This document shows, in pieces, positions 1 to 10,026 of a stretch of DNA of 64,000 nucleotides (positions are counted from its first letter, which is position 1; every line of letters starts with the position of its first letter). This DNA comes from Yoonia sp. G8-12. GTDB taxonomy: Bacteria; Pseudomonadota; Alphaproteobacteria; Rhodobacterales; Rhodobacteraceae. The stretch spans positions 3,224,001 to 3,288,000 of the forward strand of contig NZ_CP151762.1 of the NCBI RefSeq assembly GCF_038443675.1, given 5' to 3'. The notes beneath the pieces are model-generated. The model ran no database searches and was not told where the DNA came from. It worked only from the letters and a program-made list of their open reading frames with translations. The position numbers were made by a program, and so were the translations under genes.

Positions 1-2541
1 GTCATTTCAACCGGCGGCACGTTGCTTGCAACTACATTGGCTGGACCGGCACAGACCTGTACAGTCACGTTCACGGTCCAAGTCTTCCCAACCGACGACC
101 GCATCAACGGCCCCTTCAACAACCAGGCCGAGGTGACAGCCAACGGCGTCTTGTCCGGTCAAACACCGACCGACCTGTCAGATGATGGCGATGAACCTGA
201 TGCAAATGGCAACGGCACGGCAGACGAAGCAGGTGAGAATGATCCAACCGTTCTGACACCCAACGCAGTGCCCCGAATTGCATTGGTCAAAACGGCTGAG
301 CTTCCGGTTCTGACCCGTCAACTGGAAGAAAACGACGAGATCACCTACACATTCACGGTCACGAACACGGGTGATCTGACGCTGACAGATATCGAAGTCC
401 GCGATGTGATGATCAGTGATGAAGTGATCGGCACCATTGCAGTCCTGGCACCGAATGAAAGCGACAGCGTCACGGCCACTTATCCGATCACGCAGACTGA
501 TCTCGACGCTGGCGAAGTGGTGAACACCGCGACAGCCATCGGTACAGATCCCTTTGGCCGCCAGCCAACGGACGACAGCGGGACTGCGGTTGATAATGAC
601 ACCGACACGACCACGTCACTGACACGTGAGCCAGCAATTGACTTGCAAAAAACAGCAGTCATTTCCGGTGATCAGATGCCGACACAGGTGGGTGACGTGA
701 TCACCTACACCTTCACGATCACGAACATCGGCAACGTGACACTAACAGACGTGACACTGACGGATGATCTGGATGGTCTGGTCTTCCTGAATGCGCCGAT
801 TGACCCGATCCCGTCGCTTGCGCCGGGCGCGTCTGACGCGACGACCTATCGTGCGACATATACCGTCGATGAAGACGATATTCTGGTCGCAGGTCAGGTA
901 GTCAATCAGGCCTTGGTCAGCGGCACACCACCCGAGGGCGACGACGTTGAAGACCTCAGCGGCCCGGAGCCACGGACCGACGCAGAAACGATCGTGCCAC
1001 TGACACGTCTGGCGGCGATTGAAACCACCAAGACGCAGGTTCTGGCGGACAATGGTGATGGCGTTGATAGCGTGGGCGACCTGATCACATATACGATCAC
1101 GGTCGAAAACACCGGCAACGTTCCTTTGTCTAACGTGGGCGTCACGGATACGCTGACCGACTTGATCGGTGGTGGTCTGGACCTGACAAGCGAGCCTGCC
1201 TTCGCTTCCGCATCAGAAGGTTCTGATGAAGGTGAGCTGCTGGTCGGAGAGATCGCGACCTACACGGCCACCTATGAAATCGAGCTTGAGGCTGTGAACG
1301 CGGGCGGTGTGTCAAATACCGTGCTGGGGACCGCCGAAGGGCTTGCAGGCAGTGGCCCTCCGGGTGATCCGGTACCGGTCAGTGACGTCTCGGACGATGG
1401 CATCGACACCGATGGCGACACCGAAAGCGACCCAACCGAATTGCGGCTGTCACCCTTTGTCAGCGCAACCGGCTTGACGATGACCAAGACAACACCGCTT
1501 GATCTGGTGCAGCGTGGCGATGTCGTGCCCTACACAATCGTGCTGACGAACGAGAATACCTTCGTTGAGGGCTTCCTTGATGTGGTCGACCGTTTGCCCA
1601 ACGGGATGATCTATATCCCGGGATCGGCAACGATAGACGGTGCGCCAGCCGATGTGACCTTTACGGCGGGTCGTGTCACTTGGTCAGATGTCACGGTCCC
1701 TGCATTGGGCACTGTCACATTCACGCTGGATGCGCGCATCCTGAACGGTGCACGCGCAGGCAGCCTTGTGAACAGGGTTTCCTTGATTGACCCCACAACC
1801 GGTGATCGCGTCATTTCAGATGCCACTGCCACCGTGCGGATCGCACCAGAGGCCGTGTTTGAGTGCAGCGATATCGTTGGTAAGGTCTTTAACGATGTCA
1901 ATGGCAACGGCTATCAGGATGCCCCAGACACCGTGGGGCGTGGCCGTATCTCTGATCAGAGTTATGACGGTGGCAAAGGTAAGCTTGCACCGTTCATTGC
2001 AGATCGCGATGAAACGGGTCTGCCCGGTATCCGATTGGCCACGGTTGATGGCACTATCATCACAACAGATGAAAACGGCTTGTTCTCGGTACCTTGTGCG
2101 GCTTTGTCTGCAACGGGCGGCGAAAACTTCATTCTCAAGGTCGATGAGCGCTCGTTGCCAGCAGGCTACCGCATGACAACGGAAAACCCCCGCGTTACAC
2201 GGATCACCCCCGGCACAATGACCGAGATGAACTTTGGTGCGGCGGTCGCCTTGCAGGTTGTGCGTGTGGATCTGACGGCAGCGTCCTTTGTTCAAACAAC
2301 TGAAGGTACGAAAATGTCACGCGCCCTCAGCGCCGGTTTGACGGGCGTACTGCAAGAGATCGCCGGATCACCGAGCAACATGGTTCTGACATTTCATCTG
2401 CCACAATCCGCTGATGCAGCTGATGTCACCGCCGCCCGGCAATTGCTGGACAGCGTAGAAGACAAAATCCGTCACGACTGGCGTGAAATTGGACATGTGC
2501 GGTTGCGGATCGAGCAATCCATCGTGCGTGCCGGTCAGTGA
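1..2541 (+). CDS. DUF11/SdrD-type surface repeat protein (5' end outside window)
   Basis: The frame is open through base 1, so only the C-terminal ~846 residues are present. At least four DUF11-like Ig-fold repeats are visible, each with an ITYTFTVTNTG-type core (starting near residues 85, 210, 335 and 490 of the visible part). A Cys-bounded SdrD B-like segment follows (FNDVNGNGYQD, near residue 620), then a C-terminal stretch rich in short beta/alpha elements that recalls OmpA-type tails. DUF11 and SdrD B domains are typical of secreted or surface-displayed adhesin-like proteins. The stop overlaps a possible GTG start of the next gene and lies 11 bp before its likely ATG, so the two are probably co-transcribed. 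The domain calls are by eye; binding partner and true start are unknown. Confidence 0.8.
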   Translation, partial: VISTGGTLLATTLAGPAQTCTVTFTVQVFPTDDRINGPFNNQAEVTANGVLSGQTPTDLSDDGDEPDANGNGTADEAGENDPTVLTPNAVPRIALVKTAELPVLTRQLEENDEITYTFTVTNTGDLTLTDIEVRDVMISDEVIGTIAVLAPNESDSVTATYPITQTDLDAGEVVNTATAIGTDPFGRQPTDDSGTAVDNDTDTTTSLTREPAIDLQKTAVISGDQMPTQVGDVITYTFTITNIGNVTLTDVTLTDDLDGLVFLNAPIDPIPSLAPGASDATTYRATYTVDEDDILVAGQVVNQALVSGTPPEGDDVEDLSGPEPRTDAETIVPLTRLAAIETTKTQVLADNGDGVDSVGDLITYTITVENTGNVPLSNVGVTDTLTDLIGGGLDLTSEPAFASASEGSDEGELLVGEIATYTATYEIELEAVNAGGVSNTVLGTAEGLAGSGPPGDPVPVSDVSDDGIDTDGDTESDPTELRLSPFVSATGLTMTKTTPLDLVQRGDVVPYTIVLTNENTFVEGFLDVVDRLPNGMIYIPGSATIDGAPADVTFTAGRVTWSDVTVPALGTVTFTLDARILNGARAGSLVNRVSLIDPTTGDRVISDATATVRIAPEAVFECSDIVGKVFNDVNGNGYQDAPDTVGRGRISDQSYDGGKGKLAPFIADRDETGLPGIRLATVDGTIITTDENGLFSVPCAALSATGGENFILKVDERSLPAGYRMTTENPRVTRITPGTMTEMNFGAAVALQVVRVDLTAASFVQTTEGTKMSRALSAGLTGVLQEIAGSPSNMVLTFHLPQSADAADVTAARQLLDSVEDKIRHDWREIGHVRLRIEQSIVRAGQ

Positions 2542-2552
2542 AGGACAAGAAA

Positions 2553-5500
2553 ATGAAAAAGAGTAAATTGATGTTTGAGGGTCTTTCTTCGCGTCCTGCG
2601 CTGCTCCGGACGACGGCCATGGTCACTGTTGCAGCCTTGGGGCTGGGCGCTACGCCAGCTGCAGCACAGGTCTGCGACATGACAGTCGTGCCATTGCAAG
2701 CTGGCTGCGAAGCGCCGAACGCAGGTTTGACGGTATCTGTTCCTGTTCAACCGAACGTGGAAGTCTTGGATACGGTGCCTGTTGGTGGTTTTGGCGCGGC
2801 GGGTTTCTCGATCACGATTGACAATGAGACCTATGCCGGGGCCCCTGCTCCAACAGTGAGCCAACGCACGAACGATCTGCGTAATGATGCCGCAGAAGTG
2901 GACGTACGCTTTGACGGGCTTGATACCCGCCGGTTCCTGAATGTCGCGACAGCAGATCAGCGTAACGCCTACCGGGCAGGTGAGCCGATCACATTTCGCG
3001 CATCGACAAACTATCCAGCCTACCTGACCCGTGCGGAGGTACAGATCAGAGATCGCAATCGTCGCGGCGCCTCTGTGGTGGCGACATTGCCGATCAACCC
3101 CAATGGCACAGCAACTTTCCCGATGCCGTCAGGTGACGCAGGCGATCTGTCCTACACCTTGCGCGTGTACGATGCCGCAGGCCGCTATGACGAGACACAC
3201 CCGGTTGCATTGGCGCGGACATCTATTGGCGGTGAAGCAAACGCTGTCGGTTTGGCCCCTTTTGCTGCCGTCGGTGCAGGCGAAGACAACACAGCACGCC
3301 GCACCATTCCGGTGCGCGGTGGTGTCATCACGACCTCTGGTGTGGCCACACCCGGTGGCTTGGTGACAGTCATGGGCGAAACCGTGCCTGTTGACGGCAA
3401 CGGCCGCTTTGCGGTCAGCCGTGTTGTGCCGTCAGGCGACCAGATCGTGACGGTCAATATCAATGGCCGCGACTATGTGCGCGACGTGGAAATCCCACAG
3501 TCCGAATGGTTCTATGTTGGCCTTGTCGACCTGACCCTTGGGATGCGCGAAGGCGGGTCAGATGATGCGGATTGGGAAGGCTATGACAGCGGTCGCGCGG
3601 CCTTCTATACCAAAGGCACCACTGCCAGCGGCTGGACGATCACCGCATCTGCCGACACCCGCAACGGCCCGATTGAGGATATGTTCAACAGGCTGGACGA
3701 CAAAGACCCACGCCGCGTGCTGGACCGGTTGCGCGAAGATGGCACAGACCTTTACCCCACCTATGGCGATAGCAGCACAGCCTTTGATGATACTCCCACC
3801 TCTGGTGCGATTTATTTGCGCGCCGAGAGTGAAACCATGCGCTTTACCTTGGGCGATTTCCGCACCGGCATTGCGGGTCCGGGTCTGATCAACAACGCAC
3901 GTGATCTTTATGGGGTCGAACTGGCCTATCAATCGCCCAGCGTCACCGCCCATGGCGACCCGCGTGTCACAGCAATGGGCTATGCTGCGCAGCTGGAGAC
4001 AGCCCCGCAGCGTGATATTTTGCGCGGCACCGGTGGCTCGGTTTATTTTCTGTCGCGTCAGGACATCACCGGCGGATCGGCGACCGTGACGGTCCAGGTG
4101 ATTGACCCCGACACAGGCTTTGTCGTCGACAACAGGCTGCTGACAGAAGGCACCGACTATACCATCGACCATATTCAGGGGGTGATCCTGCTGACAGGAC
4201 CGCTGACGTCGAACACCGGCGACGGCGGGCTTGTGAACGCCGGTATCGGTGAATTCGATGTCAATCTTGTCGTGCAATACGAATACACCCCGTTGGACGG
4301 GCTGGATGATGCCAGCGCCTTTGGTGGCCGTGCCGAAGTCTGGGCCACAGACACCTTGCGTTTTGGTGCAAGCATCATGTCCGAGCGCACCCAAAGTGCC
4401 GAAGACCAACGCATCGGTGCTGTCGATCTGCGCTACCGGCTGGGTGAAACAAGCTATGCCGAGTTGGAAGTGGCACGTACCGAAGGGCCGGGTTTCGCGC
4501 GGTCTGTGTCTACCGATGGCGGTTTGACAATCGCCTCCTCAGGCGGCGCACCCTCGGACGCGGCACAAGCGGTACGGTTTACATCGCAGCTGGACTTGCA
4601 AGAAATCGGTCTTGGTATGTCAGGCCAGGTTGGGCTGCGCTATGAGAGCAAGGAGGCCGGGTTCAGCACGCTCAATGACGATATCACCGATGATCAATTG
4701 TTGATTGGCATTGACGGTGACCTTGACGTAACCGACCGCGCCAGCGTTGGTTTTGATATCGAGCGGTTCGAGTCTGACGCCGGCAATGAGAAAACTGAAG
4801 CGGAAGTCTCGGTTGCCTACGCGTTTAGCGATATCTGGTCGCTTGAAGTTGGTGTGCAGTCTCTTGATCAGACCACCGTTGGCAGCGCAGAAGACACCGG
4901 AACACGCACTGATCTAGGCGCGCAACTGACCTATGCGCCCAGCGATATGCTGTCGCTTTATCTCTTTGGTCAGGCGACCCTTGAGACAGATGGCGGACTG
5001 TCCGATGATAACCGCATCGGCGTCGGGGTTGATGCCGCATTCGACAATGGCGCAAAACTTGCCGCCGAGGTGTCGGATGGTGATAGCGGGGTCGCGGGTA
5101 AATTGCTGTTGGGCTACGCGCCAACTTCGGACAATGAAGTCTACCTTGGCTATACGCTGGACCCAACGCGTTCAGGCGCTAGCAGTGATCTGGCCGACAA
5201 CGGGCGCGTTGTTTTGGGCGGGCGCTATCGCTACTCTGAAGCGGTGTCGAGCTATGCTGAAAACATCTTTGACATGCCCGGCAGTCAACGCTCGCTGACG
5301 CAAGCTTATGGTCTGACATATACGCCAAGCGACATGTGGAGCTATGGCGTCGGCATCGAAACTGGCCGTGTGCGTGATAGCGCAGCTGGCGATTTTGACC
5401 GTACGGCCCTGTCATTCGGTGCCGCGTATCGCCGCGATGAAGATCTCTCCATGCGGGCCCGGCTTGAGTATCGCACGGAAGACGGTGAAGGCATTGCCCA

Positions 5501-6140
5501 AGATCGCGAAACAATCGGTTTTTCCGGCGGATACTCTAACCAGATTGCGCAAGACTGGCGCATGCTGGGCAGCGTCGAAGCGCTTTATTCCGATAGCGCT
5601 GAATCATCATTCCGCGATGGGGAATATCTGCGCGCAACGCTTGGCTACGCATATCGCCCTATCGACAATGAGCGACTCAATGTCCTGTTCCGCCTGACGG
5701 CGCTGCATGACTTACCTGGCGAAGATCAGGTCGATGCCAATGGCAATGCTGACGGGCCGCAACAACGCAGTCAGGTCGTGTCGGTCTCAGCGACCTACGA
5801 TCTGAACCGTGAACTGACGATTGGCGGCAAGCTAGGGTACCGCAACAGCGAAGTCGCTGACCGTGGCACAGATGATTTCGCAGCAAACACGGCCACTTTG
5901 CTGGTCGGACAAGCAGAATGGCATGTCATTGATAAGTGGGATATTTTCGGCGAAGGGCGTGTGCTTTACACGGATCAAACCGGCACCACAGAGACCGGGG
6001 CTATGGCCGCTGTCTATCGTCACATCAATGACAACGTGAAGCTTGGGCTGGGCTATGAATGGGGCAGCGTTTCAGACGATGAAACCGATCTGGACTATGA
6101 TGGCCAGGGTGTCTTCCTAAACATTGTCGGCAAGTTTTGA
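2553..6140 (+). CDS. large outer-membrane beta-barrel protein with N-terminal Ig-like region
   Basis: About 1,195 residues. I chose the ATG at 2553 because AAGGACAAG lies just upstream and the product then starts with a clear signal peptide (MKKSK, hydrophobic core MVTVAALGLGA, cleavage after PAAAQ). The first third holds beta-rich domains (SITIDN, TFRASTNYPA, LVTVMGETVPVDGNG). From about residue 600 to the end the protein consists of alternating amphipathic strands with many Asp, Gly and aromatic residues. It ends in Phe (VFLNIVGKF), as usual for barrels inserted by BAM. The position directly behind the DUF11 gene suggests it anchors or exports that protein, which is inference. I do not recognise a named family. 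Confidence 0.7.
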   Translation: MKKSKLMFEGLSSRPALLRTTAMVTVAALGLGATPAAAQVCDMTVVPLQAGCEAPNAGLTVSVPVQPNVEVLDTVPVGGFGAAGFSITIDNETYAGAPAPTVSQRTNDLRNDAAEVDVRFDGLDTRRFLNVATADQRNAYRAGEPITFRASTNYPAYLTRAEVQIRDRNRRGASVVATLPINPNGTATFPMPSGDAGDLSYTLRVYDAAGRYDETHPVALARTSIGGEANAVGLAPFAAVGAGEDNTARRTIPVRGGVITTSGVATPGGLVTVMGETVPVDGNGRFAVSRVVPSGDQIVTVNINGRDYVRDVEIPQSEWFYVGLVDLTLGMREGGSDDADWEGYDSGRAAFYTKGTTASGWTITASADTRNGPIEDMFNRLDDKDPRRVLDRLREDGTDLYPTYGDSSTAFDDTPTSGAIYLRAESETMRFTLGDFRTGIAGPGLINNARDLYGVELAYQSPSVTAHGDPRVTAMGYAAQLETAPQRDILRGTGGSVYFLSRQDITGGSATVTVQVIDPDTGFVVDNRLLTEGTDYTIDHIQGVILLTGPLTSNTGDGGLVNAGIGEFDVNLVVQYEYTPLDGLDDASAFGGRAEVWATDTLRFGASIMSERTQSAEDQRIGAVDLRYRLGETSYAELEVARTEGPGFARSVSTDGGLTIASSGGAPSDAAQAVRFTSQLDLQEIGLGMSGQVGLRYESKEAGFSTLNDDITDDQLLIGIDGDLDVTDRASVGFDIERFESDAGNEKTEAEVSVAYAFSDIWSLEVGVQSLDQTTVGSAEDTGTRTDLGAQLTYAPSDMLSLYLFGQATLETDGGLSDDNRIGVGVDAAFDNGAKLAAEVSDGDSGVAGKLLLGYAPTSDNEVYLGYTLDPTRSGASSDLADNGRVVLGGRYRYSEAVSSYAENIFDMPGSQRSLTQAYGLTYTPSDMWSYGVGIETGRVRDSAAGDFDRTALSFGAAYRRDEDLSMRARLEYRTEDGEGIAQDRETIGFSGGYSNQIAQDWRMLGSVEALYSDSAESSFRDGEYLRATLGYAYRPIDNERLNVLFRLTALHDLPGEDQVDANGNADGPQQRSQVVSVSATYDLNRELTIGGKLGYRNSEVADRGTDDFAANTATLLVGQAEWHVIDKWDIFGEGRVLYTDQTGTTETGAMAAVYRHINDNVKLGLGYEWGSVSDDETDLDYDGQGVFLNIVGKF

Positions 6141-6558
6141 TTGAGACAGTGGTATTGAAGAGGCAAGCTGCTGAGCGTCGCCAAGGATACCGCTGCCAAC
6201 CAAGGAGTTGCCGGGCGGGCAGTCGTTTCAGATTAGACGGAGATGAGGGGATCCGAGCTGAGAAGACGGAGATGTCATCGTGGCCGCGGCCGTGCTCTGC
6301 TCCTCTCGCGGCGTTCGATGTTGGTCGGGTGGTCCCGGCCAGCTGATGATGAGCCGACGAAGCCTGCATGGTCACACAGAGCTAGTTCTGCGCGATTGCC
6401 GCGTGATCAACGAGAACTCTAATGCGAAAAATCCTAGCAGCACGTTTGCTTCTGAGATCAGCGGGCATTGCTCGACTGGTTTGTGCCCATGCATGTCGCC
6501 CCGTCTTTTAAGAGATGCTTTTCGCGTCACCCACCGCACACGCCACCTACCGCCAAAA
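6141..6558. other. 418-bp spacer at the left edge of the island
   Basis: I see no convincing gene here. Short open frames exist on both strands but lack ribosome-binding sites and recognisable motifs. The spacer separates the chromosomal surface genes from the leftmost island gene on the minus strand, so an island boundary may lie in it. I found no obvious direct repeat. Confidence 0.4.
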
Positions 6559-7377
6559 CTATAGTATTCCCAATATTCGCCCAGCGTCATGTAGACCACT
6601 CCATCTGGGTACGGACCATGGTGCAACTATTGCCGCAAACCGTTGATCACCTTGGCGGAGAAGTCGGTCGAATTGTTGTCTGCGTTGTTCATTTTGGAAT
6701 ACCCAGTGAACACACAGCTTGGATTTGAGCCCAAAATGGGATTGATAGAGCTTTTCGCGCAGGAGCTGCTGATATTGCGCCACGGACCGCTGCAGCGATT
6801 TTCTTGCAGTACCAGACCGCACCGGCTCCGTTCCACGATCCACTTCCAAAGCAAATGCCCGATAGCCATCGGGATACTTGATCGCAAACAACTGATCAGG
6901 GATGAGCTTACCGCCCGACAGCGGAATGCCCAGCTCCACACCCTTGATGGCCAAAATCTGCGCGGCCGGGATGAATGTCAGACCAGCGCGCACCGAACTA
7001 ATTTCAATCGCGCCAGAGACCGCAGATACCCAGTAGCCATGCCACCAATGACCGGTGGGGCGGCAGTGTTTCTCCAGATCTTTATGGCCAGCCAAGACCT
7101 CCCAGCCAAGTTTGGTTAGGTCGTAGACATAGGGATTGAAGTCCGCTTTGGCGATCTGACGCTGTTGTGGCGGCAATCGCAAATAGCCAGCTTCGCGCAG
7201 CACTTGCAGTCGTCGCAGTGACGTATCCCGACACCGGTGGGTATCGCGCGTCCACTCATACAAAAATTCAGACGATTGCGGCCCATGGCGGTCGATATGT
7301 GCAAACCAGCGCAGTTCCCGAGCTGTCGGTTGAACGTCGAATTTGAGACGTGGCGGGGAAGAACGTGTATGTTTCAT
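6559..7377 (-). CDS. replication-relaxation family protein
   Basis: 272 residues. The N-terminal half looks like a winged helix: TARELRWFAHIDRHG, then TSLRRLQVLREAGYL, then a YDLTKLGWEVL wing. The C-terminal half contains LIPDQLFAI and FALEVDRGTEP, the acidic pattern seen in Replic_Relax (PF13814) proteins, which resembles a PD-(D/E)xK-like fold. Such proteins are known next to conjugation or plasmid-replication genes, where they are thought to bind DNA at the origin. It is the last gene of a minus-strand series and sits 20 bp after the large ATPase gene, which fits a joint role in DNA transfer or replication. Family assignment is from motifs; activity is unknown. Confidence 0.7.
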   Translation of the reverse strand: MKHTRSSPPRLKFDVQPTARELRWFAHIDRHGPQSSEFLYEWTRDTHRCRDTSLRRLQVLREAGYLRLPPQQRQIAKADFNPYVYDLTKLGWEVLAGHKDLEKHCRPTGHWWHGYWVSAVSGAIEISSVRAGLTFIPAAQILAIKGVELGIPLSGGKLIPDQLFAIKYPDGYRAFALEVDRGTEPVRSGTARKSLQRSVAQYQQLLREKLYQSHFGLKSKLCVHWVFQNEQRRQQFDRLLRQGDQRFAAIVAPWSVPRWSGLHDAGRILGIL

Positions 7378-7397
7378 GCCCCCATTTATTCACGCCG

Positions 7398-9473
7398 TCA
7401 TAACTCCGGGGAAGGTGCGAGTGGATCATCATCGTTGTTTTCTGGCGGCAGTATTTCAGCCTCTTCGTGGTCTGGCTCGCTATGTTCAGCCTTGCGTTCC
7501 CATGGTTGGGCGTAGGTGTCGCGGCTGTGTTGCAGGATGGCCGCACGCTGTTCTTTTGTTGTGCGTGGCAAGTTCTCGAGTTCGAAGAACGGGAAAGCAA
7601 TTGGAACGGCTTTGTCCGTTAGACCGCGCAGATAGGTTGCAAATGAGCCTTTGGGTTGTTGCTGGATCAGCTCGGGTGTGGCGTGCATTTGGCTCGACAG
7701 TGTGCGGGCATCGCGGGCGGATACGCCACCAGCCAGCTTGATTGAGGTATTGGCCTCAAAGGCCTCAGAAAGGCCACTGGAGAGCTGTCCAAGGTATTGG
7801 TGGGCCATGACCATACCCACCCGATATTTACGGGCCTGGGAGAGGATCACGCCGATGTTCGCGTCAAAATAGTCCTGCGCCTCGTCGATATAGATCATGG
7901 CGGGCAAGCGGTCTTGTTGGCGCAATGTGGCCCGTTCTTGAGCAGCCTGCGCGATAAGCGCTATGAAGAAGCGACCAAAGATTTCGGTCCCTTGTTCTTT
8001 CAACAGGGACTTTGACGTATTGATCAAGATCAGCTTGCCCGCGTTCAACTCAGTGAACATATCAAACTTGGACTCAGGGTTGGCAAACATGCGTTCGAAG
8101 GTCTGGTTTTCGAGCACGCCGTAGAGGCGCCGCAGCACCTGGGTCTTGGTGGCCGCAAATTCCTTGCTTTCGAATTCAGTCTCAAAGAACCGCCGTGGCG
8201 TGCCTTCAAGCTTGGCGATGTGCTCTTGATATTTTGCAGTACCACCTGCTTCCATCAGATCACACAGCGTATGGATGGTGGCGTCCGGGATATGGAACAT
8301 CAGACGCGTGACATATCGAAACACGACGCTTTGCTTGGCGGTCATGCCGGCGGAGAGCAGCGATCCCAATACAAAGTCATAAAGCTCGATGATGGAATTG
8401 GTGAGCCGCTCACGCTCGAGCGGGGAATAGGCATCCAAGCGCTCTTGTCCGACCGAGAACAAGTTCAGCGACACAGGGTATGCAATGTCTTCTGGATTGA
8501 TGAGTACGATGTCTTCGGGGTCCAGCACCTTTGCCCTCAGGATGTTTCCAATCAGATCACCTTGACTGTCGATTACCACCACCGATTTTGCGCCTGCCGC
8601 CACATCCGGCAGATCCTTCGCAATGAGATACTGCAGGGTCTGGGTTTTGCCATGACCGCTGCCTGCCACCATATGCGTATGCTCAAAGCGGAGCTCTGCG
8701 GGGATTTCAAACGGTGTGCGCAGATCAAACAGATCGCGCAGCAAAGTACCTTTGAGGTATGTGTCAACGGCATCGTCGCCACGATAGTCGCGCGGAAAGA
8801 CGGGGTTGGTGCGATGCGTTTGGCGCAAGTTGTTATCTAGTTGCTGACGCAGGTCTTTGAAGTGGTTGTATCCGTTGTCCTGGAAGAATGGGCTGACAAT
8901 CTCATCGATCACCGCATTGTGCGGGGTGAGGAATTGTGAGACCGACACCAGCACATCGCCTTTCATTGGCGGTGCAGCTTTGGCGATGGGTGCGAGCGCT
9001 TGGCTGATTACATCCAGCGCCGCTTTGAGCATCTGAGGATCATTGCGGGCTTGCCCCTGCTTGGCGAGTAGATCGCGATAGCGACCGCCTTCGACCGTAT
9101 TGCACAGCGCCGGCGGTGGAGGGATGTCTGGGCTCAGGCCCTCGGCCTGGAAGAGAGCGCGACCCACATCCAAAAGTTGTATCCGTAACGGATCGGGTGT
9201 TGAGGCTGGCCAATAGGCTGACAGAGCTTTGTCGATCTCATAATCGCTGAGCCCTACCCGACCAGACATCGCATGCTGGTAGAGCCGCATGGTCTCTTCT
9301 TTGGCCAACCGTTCGGCCCGCGCCGGACTTTCGAGATAGAGCCGGACGCCGACATAGGCGCCAGCGCCAAGCAAGAAGAATGGTGTGATCATCAGCGCGG
9401 CCATCAGAAGCACGCCGACAATGATGACGCTGATCACCAGCCCTGAGACTTGGTCAGAGAGATTACCGCCCAT
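7398..9473 (-). CDS. membrane-anchored HerA/TraD-type DNA-translocating ATPase
   Basis: 691 residues. Residues ~10-48 form one or two membrane helices (SVIIVGVLLMAALMI, FFLLGAGAYVGV). Walker A is GSGHGKT near residue 270 and Walker B is MIYIDEAQD near residue 526. The downstream QARKYRVGMVMAHQYLGQL segment matches the sensor region of TraD/VirD4 coupling proteins and HerA helicases. The C-terminus is acidic. These ATPases pump DNA through a membrane pore or hand it to a type IV secretion channel. The start codon shares one base with the stop of the 119-residue gene upstream (TGATG), implying translational coupling. No T4SS channel genes are nearby, so its partner is unclear. Confidence 0.8.
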   Translation of the reverse strand: MGGNLSDQVSGLVISVIIVGVLLMAALMITPFFLLGAGAYVGVRLYLESPARAERLAKEETMRLYQHAMSGRVGLSDYEIDKALSAYWPASTPDPLRIQLLDVGRALFQAEGLSPDIPPPPALCNTVEGGRYRDLLAKQGQARNDPQMLKAALDVISQALAPIAKAAPPMKGDVLVSVSQFLTPHNAVIDEIVSPFFQDNGYNHFKDLRQQLDNNLRQTHRTNPVFPRDYRGDDAVDTYLKGTLLRDLFDLRTPFEIPAELRFEHTHMVAGSGHGKTQTLQYLIAKDLPDVAAGAKSVVVIDSQGDLIGNILRAKVLDPEDIVLINPEDIAYPVSLNLFSVGQERLDAYSPLERERLTNSIIELYDFVLGSLLSAGMTAKQSVVFRYVTRLMFHIPDATIHTLCDLMEAGGTAKYQEHIAKLEGTPRRFFETEFESKEFAATKTQVLRRLYGVLENQTFERMFANPESKFDMFTELNAGKLILINTSKSLLKEQGTEIFGRFFIALIAQAAQERATLRQQDRLPAMIYIDEAQDYFDANIGVILSQARKYRVGMVMAHQYLGQLSSGLSEAFEANTSIKLAGGVSARDARTLSSQMHATPELIQQQPKGSFATYLRGLTDKAVPIAFPFFELENLPRTTKEQRAAILQHSRDTYAQPWERKAEHSEPDHEEAEILPPENNDDDPLAPSPEL

Positions 9474-9832
9474 CAGAACTCCACCACGATGCCTTCGCTG
9501 GTTTCAGCGTTGTCGCTGATCCAGAGTTTCAGTTGGGAGAGAGTATCCAGCATGCGCTCTTCATATCGCTTGGCGTCAGACGGCGTGGCACAGAGAAAGC
9601 GATCCGTCTTGCCGTTGATGATGCCTGTGACGAACAGAGCGAACTTATCATCTCGGTCATCCACCTTGGCGTTGGCTGGTCGCCTGTCCATCAGTTTGGT
9701 TTCAAGCAAGTTGCGCTGCCGTACGATTTGAATCTCTTCATGGGTCAGCAAGACGGTCACCAATACCTCATAAAAAGTCTTCTTAAAGACAGCACCCCGC
9801 CTGACGGTTTCATGTTTGATGGAGACGCGCAT
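9473..9832 (-). CDS. small island protein of unknown function, coupled to the ATPase gene
   Basis: 119 residues from the ATG at 9832, which has AAGGAAA about 8 bases upstream; a longer frame to 9880 lacks such a site. The product starts MRVSIKHETVRRG and is mixed alpha/beta and charged, with no signal peptide or membrane segment. I recognise no family. Its stop overlaps the start of the membrane ATPase gene by one base, so it may be an accessory or adaptor to that ATPase, which is inference. The region upstream of its start carries two strong hairpins. Confidence 0.6.
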   Translation of the reverse strand: MRVSIKHETVRRGAVFKKTFYEVLVTVLLTHEEIQIVRQRNLLETKLMDRRPANAKVDDRDDKFALFVTGIINGKTDRFLCATPSDAKRYEERMLDTLSQLKLWISDNAETSEGIVVEF

Positions 9833-9900
9833 GATGGTGGAATTTCCTTGGGGGATCAGAATTTGGCTAAGGGAATGCAATGCATGGGAGGGTGGGGATA

Positions 9901-9922
9901 TTCACCTGCGAAAGCAGGTGAA
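9901..9922. repeat. perfect 9-bp hairpin with GAAA tetraloop
   Basis: TTCACCTGC and GCAGGTGAA flank a GAAA loop, giving a perfect 9-bp stem closed by a GNRA tetraloop on the plus strand. It lies in the 190-bp gap between two minus-strand island genes. There is no T-run, so it is not a standard terminator. It could be an RNA stability element or a recognition hairpin in DNA. Confidence 0.6.
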
Positions 9923-9989
9923 GTCACGCAGCTGAGAAACGGTAATGGTTCAACGATGTGTCGTCATGTTCAGCGCTGGTACCCATGCT

Positions 9990-10026
9990 TGACCCCCATA
10001 GGGGGTGGGGGTCTGTATGGGGGTCA
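9990..10026. repeat. 11-bp inverted repeat with C/G-rich 15-base loop
   Basis: TGACCCCCATA (9990-10000) and TATGGGGGTCA (10016-10026) are perfect inverted repeats around a GGGGGTGGGGG loop. One arm includes the stop codon of the membrane-protein gene that ends at 10024. On the minus strand it follows that stop directly, so it could act as a terminator, but no T-run follows. Its strong dyad and G-rich loop also resemble sites used by nicking or origin-binding proteins. Confidence 0.55.

Noticed and set aside
3558..4409. Long minus-strand frame within the beta-barrel gene
   Set aside because: Shadow of a G+C-rich coding frame; the sense frame has a signal peptide and barrel pattern.
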